This document shows positions 27,079 through 35,348 of a stretch of 64,000 nt of DNA, piece after piece. The translations under genes were made by a program, and so were the position numbers. The DNA is taken from the NCBI GenBank assembly GCA_963723595.1, contig CAVRRQ010000010.1:372001-436000 (forward strand). The letters are read 5' to 3'. Position 1 is the first letter of the stretch. Every line of letters begins with the position of its first letter. This stretch comes from RYN-230 sp963723595. Its GTDB lineage: Bacteria > Actinomycetota > Actinomycetes > Streptosporangiales > Streptosporangiaceae. The notes under the pieces were generated by a model. It had not been told where the DNA came from and made no database searches. It worked only from the letters and a program-made list of their open reading frames with translations.

Positions 27079-27771
27079 GTGGCGGAACCAGCAGGTCAAG
27101 TAGAGACAGCGGGCCAGGATGTGCTGCGGGCCGGAAGCCCGCTGAGAACGCCGAAGGCGGCCGCGGTCGCCGGGATCCTGTTCTCCGTGCTCCTGATCTC
27201 GGCGCTCGTGCTGCTCAAGCTTTCGGTGCCCGCTCATCCCGGGGTCGCCGGCACCTGGCTCACCGATTCGGGCCGCCGGACGGCCGTGGCGGTCGCGCTC
27301 AACCTGGTTCCGTTCGCCGGGATCGCGTTCCTGTGGTTCCTCGGGGTACTCCGGGACCGGATCGGGGACCGCGAGGATCGTTTCTTCGCGACAGTGTTCC
27401 TGGGCAGCGGGCTGTTGTTCGTGGGCATGATGTTCGTGGCCGCGGCGATCGGCGGCGGGCTCATCGCGTCCGCCTCGTCCGGGCCGCCGGGCGCGGGCAC
27501 GCTGGCGCTGGGCCGCAACGTCACGTCGCTCCTGCTGAATGTCTACGCGATGCGGATGGCGGCCGTGTTCACGCTGACCGCCGTGACCATCGCGCGCCGC
27601 ACCGCGATCGTGTCCCGGTGGCTCACCTACGCCGGGCTGGTCACCGCGCTGGTGCTCATGGTCGGCGTCGGCATCTCCGCCTGGGTGGAGCTGCTGTTCC
27701 CGGCCTGGATTCTGGCTCTGAGCGTGGATGTTCTGGTGGCGGGCCGGAAGGCCGGACGAACGCCTGCCTAG
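27079..27771 (+). CDS. four-to-five-helix membrane protein, function unknown
   Basis: A 230-residue protein with hydrophobic segments at about residues 30-50 (VAGILFSVLLISALVLL), 75-90 (VALNLVPFAGIAFLWFLG), 105-125 (FLGSGLLFVGMMFVAAAIGGG), 145-170 and 185-215. The loop FLGVLRDRIGDREDRFFATVFLGSG is distinctive and recurs in actinobacterial proteins of unknown role. Its stop overlaps the stop of the convergent radical SAM gene by four bases. Confidence 0.8.
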   Translation: MAEPAGQVETAGQDVLRAGSPLRTPKAAAVAGILFSVLLISALVLLKLSVPAHPGVAGTWLTDSGRRTAVAVALNLVPFAGIAFLWFLGVLRDRIGDREDRFFATVFLGSGLLFVGMMFVAAAIGGGLIASASSGPPGAGTLALGRNVTSLLLNVYAMRMAAVFTLTAVTIARRTAIVSRWLTYAGLVTALVLMVGVGISAWVELLFPAWILALSVDVLVAGRKAGRTPA

Positions 27772-29111
27772 CGGACCGGAACCGCTGCGGCCCCGTGGCA
27801 GCGTTTCCACTTGCGGCCGCCGCCGCAGGGGCAAGGGTCGTTGCGGCCGCGCTGGGAGTCCTGTTTCGCGTAGGCCGCCATCAGCTCGGAGGGGGCCTGG
27901 CCGGCGCGGAGCAACCGGGTCATGGCTTCCATCGGCTGGCGGACATGGTGGAAGAAGTCCTTGTAGCCGGGGCACAGGTAGTGCTGGCCGGGCTCTCCGT
28001 AGGGAGAGGTGGCGAACCTGTCCTTGGGGCAGCCTCCGTTGCAGGCCGCCCGCACGTCGCAATCCAGGCAGTACCGGGTCAGGGTGTCGTGCTTATCCTG
28101 CCCGAACTTGCGCTGGGCGGGTGATGCGACCAGCTCCAGCATGGTCCGGTCCGCGATGTTCCCGAGCAGGTAACCGGGCTCGACGTAGTGGTCGCAGGAG
28201 TACAGGTCGCCGGTGTGCTCGAGGGCCAGCTGCTGCCCGCAGGTCTCGGCGTGCACGCACATCCCCCCCGGCTCGCCGTACCAGCTGGCCAAGGTGCTGT
28301 CGAACATCTGCACGTAGACGGTGCCGATGTCGCGGCGGACCCACTCCTCGAACACGTCGATGAGGAACCGGCCGTACTGCGCCGGGCCGATCGAGCGGTG
28401 CGTGACCAGGTTCCCGGCCTGGGTGTAGAGCGGGCGTCCCTGCACGCCCGCGCCCCAGCCGGCGTCCGCGATCGGCAGGGTCTGCTCGGTCGCCCGCTCG
28501 ATGATGGGGATGTACTGGATGAACGTGGCGCCCAGCTCGTCACGCAGGAACGTGTACACCTGGCGGCCGTGGCCTCCGTTGACCGCATGCACCGTGGTGA
28601 GCACGTTCCAGTCCACTGCGTGGCGCCGGAGCACGTCCAGGCCGCGCATCACCCGGTCGAAGGTGGGCTTGCCTCCTTTGTTGACGCGGTACGCGTCGTG
28701 CATCTCCCGCGGCCCGTCGATCGAGATGCCGACCAGGAAGTCGTGCTGCTTGAGGAACATGCCCCACTCGTCGTCCAGCAGGGTGCCGTTGGTCTGGATC
28801 GTGTTGAGGATCCGCTGGCCCGGCCGCGCATACTTACGCTCCAGCTCCACCGAGCGGCGGAAGAAGTCCAGGCCCATCATGGTCGGCTCGCCGCCCTGCC
28901 AGGCGACGACCACCTCCGGGGCGCGGGCGTGGGCTTCCAGCAGCTGCCGGATATAGGTTTCCTGCAGCTCGGCGGCCATCCGGAACTTACTCCCCGGGTA
29001 CAGCATCTCCTTGGACAGGAAGAAGCAGTACTCGCAGTCCAGGTTGCACACCGCGCCGGTGGGCTTGGCCATCACATGGAAGGCCAGCGGAGCGCCCGGC
29101 ACGGTCAGCAC
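27768..29111 (-). CDS. radical SAM sulfatase maturase (anSME) with SEC-C tail
   Basis: A 447-residue (or longer) radical SAM enzyme. CNLDCEYC near residue 22 binds the SAM iron-sulfur cluster, and WQGGEPTMMG is the SAM-binding motif. The SPASM-like region has CVHAETC, SCDHYVEPG and YCLDCDVRAACNGGCPKDRF, which bind auxiliary clusters in sulfatase maturases. The last 25 residues carry NDPCPCGGGRKWKRCHG, a SEC-C zinc motif. It should convert the Cys of the adjacent sulfatase to formylglycine. The start is uncertain: GTG at 29111 has no ribosome site, whereas GGGAGG stands five bases before an in-frame ATC at 29157-29159. Confidence 0.88.
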   Translation of the reverse strand: MLTVPGAPLAFHVMAKPTGAVCNLDCEYCFFLSKEMLYPGSKFRMAAELQETYIRQLLEAHARAPEVVVAWQGGEPTMMGLDFFRRSVELERKYARPGQRILNTIQTNGTLLDDEWGMFLKQHDFLVGISIDGPREMHDAYRVNKGGKPTFDRVMRGLDVLRRHAVDWNVLTTVHAVNGGHGRQVYTFLRDELGATFIQYIPIIERATEQTLPIADAGWGAGVQGRPLYTQAGNLVTHRSIGPAQYGRFLIDVFEEWVRRDIGTVYVQMFDSTLASWYGEPGGMCVHAETCGQQLALEHTGDLYSCDHYVEPGYLLGNIADRTMLELVASPAQRKFGQDKHDTLTRYCLDCDVRAACNGGCPKDRFATSPYGEPGQHYLCPGYKDFFHHVRQPMEAMTRLLRAGQAPSELMAAYAKQDSQRGRNDPCPCGGGRKWKRCHGAAAVPVR

Positions 29112-29169
29112 GTGCGGGCGCTCCGTGCCCGTCTGGACGGGGGCGGCCTGATCGGAGATGCTGTCCTCC

Positions 29170-31539
29170 CTATTCGCGCATCAGCATGGCCTGGGCCTCG
29201 CGCTCGAGGTTCTCGTAGGGCTCCCCGCTGACGTCAACGACGACCCGCTTGATCGTGCCGCCGGTGAAACGGTGGGGTGACCCGTTCGGGTAGTCGCTGG
29301 TCACCGCCTCGCCGCTGTCGCGCCCGACGCACAGGCCCTCGCCGGCCAGCATGAACATCCCGGGCTGGGTCCTGATCCGGCCTTCGCCGACCTTTATGTC
29401 CCCGTGGTACAGGGACAGGATCCCGGTGGAGACCCCGGGCGGGTCCTCGCCGTCCTTATCGAAGGAGGCCGAGAGGATCAAATCCTTCCCGGCGGGGATG
29501 TCCTGCGAGCCGTCGATCTTCTGCTCCATCATGCCGACGAAGTTGTAGACGTAGTGCAGCCGGCGGTCCTTCACGTACAGGGCATGCCCGCCGAAGCGCG
29601 ATCCGTGCGCGAACAGCACGCCCTGCGCGCCCGGGCCGGGGATATCGACCAGCGCGCCGATGGAATAGGACCGGTTGCGCACGTTCACCGCCTGCGCCTC
29701 GGGCACCTCCGCGGTGTCGGGGAAGTACGTGTACCGCTGACGCGGCGACGCCAGCTGCGGCCGCGGCGTCATGATGATCTCCAGCGCCGACCGGTCGTCG
29801 AGCGGGAACGCGGCGTTGTCACCGGCCTCGGCGTACCACAGGTTGACCAGCTCGCGGACCTTCTCCGGGTGCTCGGCCGCCAGGTCATGCAGCTCGGCGC
29901 GGTCGGTATCGGTGTGGTACAGCTCCCACGTGTCGTCGTTGAAGTGGCTCCAGCCGCTCAGGGTCGGGTGGGTGGTGACCGCTTTCCAGCCGTCATGCCA
30001 GATACCGCGCGAGCCGAGCATCGAGAAGAACTGCGTCTGCCGGGCCGACGGCGCGGACGGGTCGCTGGCGCTGTAGCGCATGCTGACCCCGTCGATCCGG
30101 CTCTGCATGTGGCCCTTGATCGTGGCCGGGGCCTGCACGCCCAGGGTGTCCAGGATGGTCGGCATGATGTCGATGGCGTGGTGGTACTGGTGGCGCAGCT
30201 CACCCTTGGCCGCGGCCGCGTCGGCGGCGGCCGCGGGCCAGGAGATGATGCACGGGTCGGCGGTGCCGCCGTTGAACTCGTACCGCTTCCACATCTTGAA
30301 CGGCGTGTTGAAGGCCATGGCCCAGCCGTTGGGGTAGTGGTTGTAGGTCTTGGTCCCGCCGAGCTCGTCGAGCATGGCCAGGTTCGACTTCATGTCGTCG
30401 GGGATACCGTTCCCGAACTTCATCTCGTTGACCGACCCGTCCGGGCCGCCCTCGCCGCTGGCGCCGTTGTCGGAGACGACGATCACCATCGTGTTCTCGC
30501 GCTGGCCGGACTCTTCCAGGTAGTCCAGCAGCCGGCCGATGTGGTGGTCGGCGTGGGCCAGGAACCCCGCGTACACCTCGGCCATCCGCGCGAACAGCCG
30601 CTTCTCCTCACCAGTCAGTGAGTCCCACGACTTCGTGAAGTCCAGCGGCGGGAAGGGCTGGCCGTCGGGACCCTGGCGGGTCTCCGGGGTGCCGAGCGGG
30701 TTGACCGGTGGCAGTTCCGTGTCCGCGGGGACAATGCCCATCTGCTTCTGCCGGGCCAGCGTCTGCTCCCGCATCACTTCGTAGCCCATGTCGAACTGGC
30801 CCTTGAACTTGTCGGCCCATTCCTTGGAGACGTGATGCGGGGCGTGCGCCGCGCCGAGCGCGTAGTAGAGGAAGAAGGGCTTGTCCGGCGCGAGGACCCT
30901 CGAGTCTGTGACGAACTCGATCGCCTTGTCGGTCAGGTCCTCGGTGAGGTGGTATCCCTCGGCCGGGGACTTGGGCTGGTCCACCGGGTGGTTGTCGTAG
31001 ACCAGGTCCGGATACCACTGGTTGGTCTCGGCGCCCAGGAACCCGTACCAGCGCTCGAACCCGCGCCCGGAAGGCCAGTTCCGCCGCGTTGACGCGACGT
31101 TCATCTCCACGGTCGGGCACAGGTGCCACTTGCCGACCATGTAGGTGTTCCAGCCCCGCTCACCCAGGATCTCCGGCAGCATGCCGTTTTCCGGCGGGAT
31201 GGTCCCGCTGGCGTTGGGGAACCCGACCGCCGCCTCGGTGATGCAGGCCATCGAGTTGCGGGTGTGGTTGCGGCCGGTCAGCAGGCACGAGCGGGTCGGC
31301 GAGCAGAGCGCCGTGGTGTGCCACTGCGTGTAGCGGATCCCGTCGCCGGCGATCCGGTCGATGTTCGGCGTCTCGATCGGGCCGCCATAGCAGGACATCG
31401 CCGAGAAGCCGACGTCGTCCAGCACGATGTAGACGACGTTCGGCGCCCCGTCCGGGGCCTTCGGCGGCTCGAACGGCGACCAGTCCGGGACCGAGTCCCG
31501 GATATCAACGTTGATCGTTCCCTTGAACGGCTCGCTCAC
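29170..31539 (-). CDS. arylsulfatase, Cys-type
   Basis: A 789-residue alkaline-phosphatase-fold sulfatase. NVVYIVLDDVGFS holds the metal-binding Asp pair (41-42), and CSPTRSCLLTGR (79-90) is the CxPxR sulfatase signature whose Cys79 becomes formylglycine. Later metal motifs appear as VSDNGASGEGG. The last 150 residues form a beta-rich domain (HGSRFGGHALYVKDRRLHYVYNF). There is no signal peptide, so it acts in the cytosol. The maturase gene lies just downstream and the carboxymuconolactone-decarboxylase-like gene 54 bp upstream, all leftward. The sulfate ester substrate is unknown. Confidence 0.93.
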   Translation of the reverse strand: MSEPFKGTINVDIRDSVPDWSPFEPPKAPDGAPNVVYIVLDDVGFSAMSCYGGPIETPNIDRIAGDGIRYTQWHTTALCSPTRSCLLTGRNHTRNSMACITEAAVGFPNASGTIPPENGMLPEILGERGWNTYMVGKWHLCPTVEMNVASTRRNWPSGRGFERWYGFLGAETNQWYPDLVYDNHPVDQPKSPAEGYHLTEDLTDKAIEFVTDSRVLAPDKPFFLYYALGAAHAPHHVSKEWADKFKGQFDMGYEVMREQTLARQKQMGIVPADTELPPVNPLGTPETRQGPDGQPFPPLDFTKSWDSLTGEEKRLFARMAEVYAGFLAHADHHIGRLLDYLEESGQRENTMVIVVSDNGASGEGGPDGSVNEMKFGNGIPDDMKSNLAMLDELGGTKTYNHYPNGWAMAFNTPFKMWKRYEFNGGTADPCIISWPAAAADAAAAKGELRHQYHHAIDIMPTILDTLGVQAPATIKGHMQSRIDGVSMRYSASDPSAPSARQTQFFSMLGSRGIWHDGWKAVTTHPTLSGWSHFNDDTWELYHTDTDRAELHDLAAEHPEKVRELVNLWYAEAGDNAAFPLDDRSALEIIMTPRPQLASPRQRYTYFPDTAEVPEAQAVNVRNRSYSIGALVDIPGPGAQGVLFAHGSRFGGHALYVKDRRLHYVYNFVGMMEQKIDGSQDIPAGKDLILSASFDKDGEDPPGVSTGILSLYHGDIKVGEGRIRTQPGMFMLAGEGLCVGRDSGEAVTSDYPNGSPHRFTGGTIKRVVVDVSGEPYENLEREAQAMLMRE

Positions 31540-31593
31540 TTGTGCACTCCTTTTGCGTGGGTTCCCGATCCGGCCGTGCGGGGCGGGGGTGCG

Positions 31594-31965
31594 CTAGACC
31601 GTCTCGGGGGGCCCCGCGGGAAGGGCCAGGCCGAGGACCAGCATCAGCTCAGGGGCTGCGGCCACGATCCTGGGCAGGCCGACCTGCGGCGCGACGGCAC
31701 GCAGGACTCCCACCAGTTCGTCCGCCGTGACGCCGGCATCGATCGCGTTCCCCACCTGCCACAGGTATGAGGCCGGGGGCGCATCCAGGGCAATGAGCGC
31801 GGCGATCTTCACCAGGGCGAAGGTGCGCGGATCCAGGCCGCTTCTCTCCTGCATTTCCCGGCGCAACTGCAGTCCCTCACCCAGGAGTTCCGGATCACCC
31901 AGGGCCAGCTTCGCCAGTGCCTCACTCGTGGCGTCGTTGACGTCCGCCTTGGCGGGCATATTCAT
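31594..31965 (-). CDS. carboxymuconolactone decarboxylase-like protein
   Basis: A 123-residue all-helical protein of the CMD/AhpD fold. After KLALGDPELLGEGLQLRREM, the core segment TFALVKIAALIALDAPPASYLWQVGNAIDAGVTADELVGVLRAV is the family signature. It has no cysteine, so it cannot be an AhpD-like peroxidase. It is probably the first gene of an operon with the sulfatase and its maturase, suggesting a role in catabolism of the desulfated product, which is inference. The ATG at 31963-31965 has AAGGAA upstream. Confidence 0.8.
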   Translation of the reverse strand: MNMPAKADVNDATSEALAKLALGDPELLGEGLQLRREMQERSGLDPRTFALVKIAALIALDAPPASYLWQVGNAIDAGVTADELVGVLRAVAPQVGLPRIVAAAPELMLVLGLALPAGPPETV

Positions 31966-32105
31966 GGGCCGGGTTCCTTCCTGCGCGCTTGCGGGCCGGA
32001 TTTCGGGCGGGGCGGTCCTGAACCGACACTGGCATCTCCCCGGCTTTCCGGGATCACCCTCCGCGGATGGTGCGAGCCGCCCGGGCCAGCGGTCCTGGTC
32101 CCGTG

Positions 32106-32354
32106 TCAGCCGTCTGAGGATGCCCGGCCCTCTGCGCCGTCCGGCTCCGGGTCGTGCAGCCGGCGCATCTCGACGACCTCCACCCCGAACTCCTCGAGAC
32201 GGGCGAGGAGACCGTGCACGGCCGCAGCATCGGGCAGCGGCCCGTGCAGGACGGTTTCCACCGGTTCCACGGACGCGGTCAGCCGATCGAAGTCCAGCAG
32301 GGCTTCGGGCGGGAGGACACCCACTATCCGGATCTCGTAGTACGAGGGTGTCAC
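32106..32354 (-). CDS. small conserved hypothetical protein
   Basis: An 82-residue alpha/beta protein: strand YYEIRIVGVLPPEALLDFDRL, then ASVEPVETVLHGPLPDAAAVHGLLARLEEFGVEVVEMRRL. Small proteins with this 'EPVETVL.GP..D.AALHGLL' pattern are common in actinobacteria, often near regulators, but their role is unknown. It ends 140 bp before the CMD gene start and may belong to the same transcript. Confidence 0.7.
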   Translation of the reverse strand: MTPSYYEIRIVGVLPPEALLDFDRLTASVEPVETVLHGPLPDAAAVHGLLARLEEFGVEVVEMRRLHDPEPDGAEGRASSDG

Positions 32355-32461
32355 CGCTGCTCCCTATGTCTGAGCCATCCGCTGTCTGGGCCATCCGCGT
32401 CGATGCGAGGGGCTTCCAGTCACCACACTGCTACCCCCGGGCATGTGGCACCCCACTCCAA

Positions 32462-32489
32462 CCGGGTGAGTCAGCCGGGTGAGTCACCC
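32462..32489. promoter_or_regulatory. CCGGGTGAGTCA direct repeat with a 13-bp palindrome
   Basis: CCGGGTGAGTCA occurs at 32462-32473 and 32475-32486; the second copy runs into the perfect palindrome GGGTGAGTCACCC (32477-32489). It lies in the divergent gap between the small hypothetical gene and LAL regulator 1, so it may be an operator. The rest of this roughly 290-bp gap shows no gene. Confidence 0.4.
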
Positions 32490-32644
32490 TGGTGAGATCC
32501 GGGCGGGGTGATGACAAATCACCCGCAGAGCGCGAACTGTGGACTGCGGAAGGGCCGGACCGTCGTCACATCTGGCTTGACGCTGGCGGGTGTCCCGGGG
32601 AGAGGCTCCCGTCCGGGGGGATCTGGCACAGGAAGAGGGTGTTA

Positions 32645-35308
32645 GTGATCGACACCAATTCCCGCCCGCGCACCGTGACCCGTCTGCCCCGACCCCCCGC
32701 CGGAGAGAGCGATCCCGTCCTCATATCCAAGATCACCGCGCCGGGCCTGCCGGACTGGGCCGTACCACGGCTGCGGATCGCGGCCATCATGGCCGAGAGC
32801 ACCCGCGCCCCGCTGACCATGGTCACTGGCCCTCCCGGGGCAGGCAAGACGATGGCCATCGCGCTCTGGGCGGCCAGCCCCTCCAGCCACGGCCCGTGCG
32901 CCTGGATGACGGTGGACGACTACGACAACCGGCCCCGGGTGTTCTGGTCCTACGTGACGGCTGCCCTGCGGTCCGCCGGTGCCCGGGTCGCCCCGCTCTC
33001 TCCCGTGATGGCCAGCGGGAACGACGTTGACCACGGTTTCCTGGTGCGGCTCGCGTCCGATCTGGCAGAGCACGACCCGCCGGTCACCCTGGTCCTGGAC
33101 GACCTTCACCTGCTGACCGCGCCCGCCGCCCTGGATGGCCTGGCCTACGTCCTGAGGAATGCCGCGCCCGGCCTGCGCCTGATCGCCGCGTCGCGGATGG
33201 ACCCGCTCCTCCCCCTGCACCGCTACCGGCTGGCCGGCGAACTCGCCGAGATCCGGGCCGGGGACCTGGCCTTCAGCGTGAGCGAAGCCGCCCTGCTGCT
33301 GGCCCAGCACGGCATCGCCCTGCCGGATCCGGCCATTGAGTCCCTGACCCGCCGGGCCGAGGGCTGGGCGGCCGGGCTCCGCCTGGCCGCGATCTCGCTG
33401 GAGGGGAACGCCGACCCGGCGCAGTTCGTCAAGGAATTCGCCGCTGAGGACAGCTCTATCACTGGCTACCTGGTCGAGGAGGTTCTCGATGCCCAGCCTG
33501 CGCCGGTCCGGGACCTCCTCCTGCGCACCAGTATCCTGACCCAGGTCAGCGCGGAGATCGCCGACGAGCTCACGGACGACGCGGACGCCGCGCGCACGCT
33601 GCCGGAACTCGCTCGCACCAACGCGTTCGTCCAGTCCGTCGGACATGGCTGCTATCGCTACCACGCCCTGTTCGGATCGGTCTTGCGGCTGAAGCTCCGC
33701 CGTGAGTATCCGGGCCAGGTCCAGGATCTGCACCGGCGGGCCGCCGAGTGGTACTGGCGCAACGGATCGCTCGGCGAGGCGGTCCGCCATGCCGCAGGCT
33801 CCGAGGACTGGCGGTTCGCGGCCCGGATAGTCATTGACGAACTCGCGATCGGCCAGCTCATCGACCCCCGGGGGCCGCGGCCGCTCACGGACGAGTTCCG
33901 GCGCATGCCGCCCGGAGCAGAGCCAGAGATCTTGCTCGTGACCGCCGCTATGGAACTGGCCCGCAGCGATGACCAGCCCGACGGCGCCGTGCTCAGCGCT
34001 GTGGAGGCCATCCTGGAGCACCGGCCCGCGGGCGAGGACCGCCCCGCCCGGCTGGCGGCGGCGCTGGTCCGCGTCGCCCACTCCCGCCGTACCGCAGATA
34101 ACGCCGCGGCAGCGGGCGCCGCGGCCAGAGCGGAAGAGTTGCTGACGGACATCCCCGCGGCCCAGCTCGGCCGCCATCCCGGAGTCCAGATCGAGGTGCT
34201 GTCCGGGCGCGGCATGGCGGAACTCTGGGCCGGTGACTTCGGCCAGGCCGCCGGTACCCTCCGGGCGGCCAGTACGGCCGCGGCACCTGCCAGCAGTGTT
34301 GAGCGGATCGATTGCCTGGGGAATCTCGCCCTGGCCGAGGCCTTGCGCGGGCACCTGACCCGCGCCGGCGAGCTGGCTGACGAAGCGCTCACCGGCCAGT
34401 CCGCAAGCCCGGCGGCCCCGGTCGCGCTGGCCTGCGTCCATCTGGACCGGGGCGACTTCCGGGAGATGCGCGCCCAGCTCAAGCAGGCGGAAGAAGCTCT
34501 GTGTCTCCGGCCGGATCCGCTGATGGATGCCCTGGCCCGTTCGGTCGCCGTGCGCTACGCGCTGGCTGAGGGCCACGCCAGGCCGGCCCGGGGCATGCTC
34601 GCCCGGGCCCGGGCGGCCGGGCCGCTTCCCGGCTGGCTCGACCACCGGATGGCCCTCCTCGAGTCGACCGCGTGCGCCGCCGACGGCGCCATCCAGGCCG
34701 CGGTGGCCGCGGCCGAGAGTGCCGCTCCGCGGTCCTGCCTCGACGCGGCGGTGGTGCTGGCGCAGACCTGGCTGGCGGCGGGGAATCCCGAGGCGGCCAG
34801 GCGCGCCCTGGCGGCGCCGCGCGCCGGTGACGACGAGGCCCCCGACTACGCGCGGGTGGAAGCGTGGCTCGTCGATGCCAGGCTGAGCTACCGGGCTGAA
34901 GACCGCGCGCGGGGTTTCCGGTCACTGGAACAGGCGCTGCGGCTGGGCAGCGCCGAGCAGTTGCGGCTTCCCTTCATCATGGGGCGGGCCTGGATCCGGC
35001 CGGTGCTCCGGCAGGATCCCCGCCTGGCCCGCGCGTACCAGTCCCTGCTCAAACCCACGGTCGGTCCCAGCCAGGCGCTGGCCGCGCCGTCTGATGATGC
35101 GGCACCGCTGATCGTGGAGCAGCTCAGCCAGCGTGAGCGTGAGGTGATTCAGCACGTGTCCGCCATGATGAGCACCGCTGAGATCGCCGCCGAGATGTAC
35201 ATCTCGGTGAACACGGTCAAGACCCACCTCAAGAGCATCTACCGCAAGCTGTCGGCGGACCACCGCAGAGATGCCGTCCGGCGGGCCCGGCAGCTCCACC
35301 TGGTCTAG
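32645..35308 (+). CDS. LuxR-family LAL regulator (MalT-like ATPase), rightward
   Basis: An 887-residue signal-transducing STAND ATPase. The P-loop GPPGAGKT lies near residues 62-69 and Walker B-like TLVLDDLHLL near 148. A winged-helix/TPR-like middle with many Ala/Leu helices follows, and residues 826-870 form a LuxR HTH (LSQREREVIQHVSAMMSTAEIAAEMYISVNTVKTHLKSIYRKL). Such regulators bind ATP and an inducer and activate sugar or antibiotic genes. The GTG at 32645 with upstream AGAGG is preferred to more distal starts. It converges on a second LAL gene. Confidence 0.88.
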   Translation: MIDTNSRPRTVTRLPRPPAGESDPVLISKITAPGLPDWAVPRLRIAAIMAESTRAPLTMVTGPPGAGKTMAIALWAASPSSHGPCAWMTVDDYDNRPRVFWSYVTAALRSAGARVAPLSPVMASGNDVDHGFLVRLASDLAEHDPPVTLVLDDLHLLTAPAALDGLAYVLRNAAPGLRLIAASRMDPLLPLHRYRLAGELAEIRAGDLAFSVSEAALLLAQHGIALPDPAIESLTRRAEGWAAGLRLAAISLEGNADPAQFVKEFAAEDSSITGYLVEEVLDAQPAPVRDLLLRTSILTQVSAEIADELTDDADAARTLPELARTNAFVQSVGHGCYRYHALFGSVLRLKLRREYPGQVQDLHRRAAEWYWRNGSLGEAVRHAAGSEDWRFAARIVIDELAIGQLIDPRGPRPLTDEFRRMPPGAEPEILLVTAAMELARSDDQPDGAVLSAVEAILEHRPAGEDRPARLAAALVRVAHSRRTADNAAAAGAAARAEELLTDIPAAQLGRHPGVQIEVLSGRGMAELWAGDFGQAAGTLRAASTAAAPASSVERIDCLGNLALAEALRGHLTRAGELADEALTGQSASPAAPVALACVHLDRGDFREMRAQLKQAEEALCLRPDPLMDALARSVAVRYALAEGHARPARGMLARARAAGPLPGWLDHRMALLESTACAADGAIQAAVAAAESAAPRSCLDAAVVLAQTWLAAGNPEAARRALAAPRAGDDEAPDYARVEAWLVDARLSYRAEDRARGFRSLEQALRLGSAEQLRLPFIMGRAWIRPVLRQDPRLARAYQSLLKPTVGPSQALAAPSDDAAPLIVEQLSQREREVIQHVSAMMSTAEIAAEMYISVNTVKTHLKSIYRKLSADHRRDAVRRARQLHLV

Positions 35309-35348
35309 GTGGCCCGCCCGGTGACCAGGCCAGGCGGCCGGGCGGCGG

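Noticed and set aside
32642..34645. 667-codon leftward frame opposite the first LAL regulator
   Set aside because: The rightward protein has P-loop and LuxR HTH; the antisense translation is Gly/Arg/Pro-rich without features.
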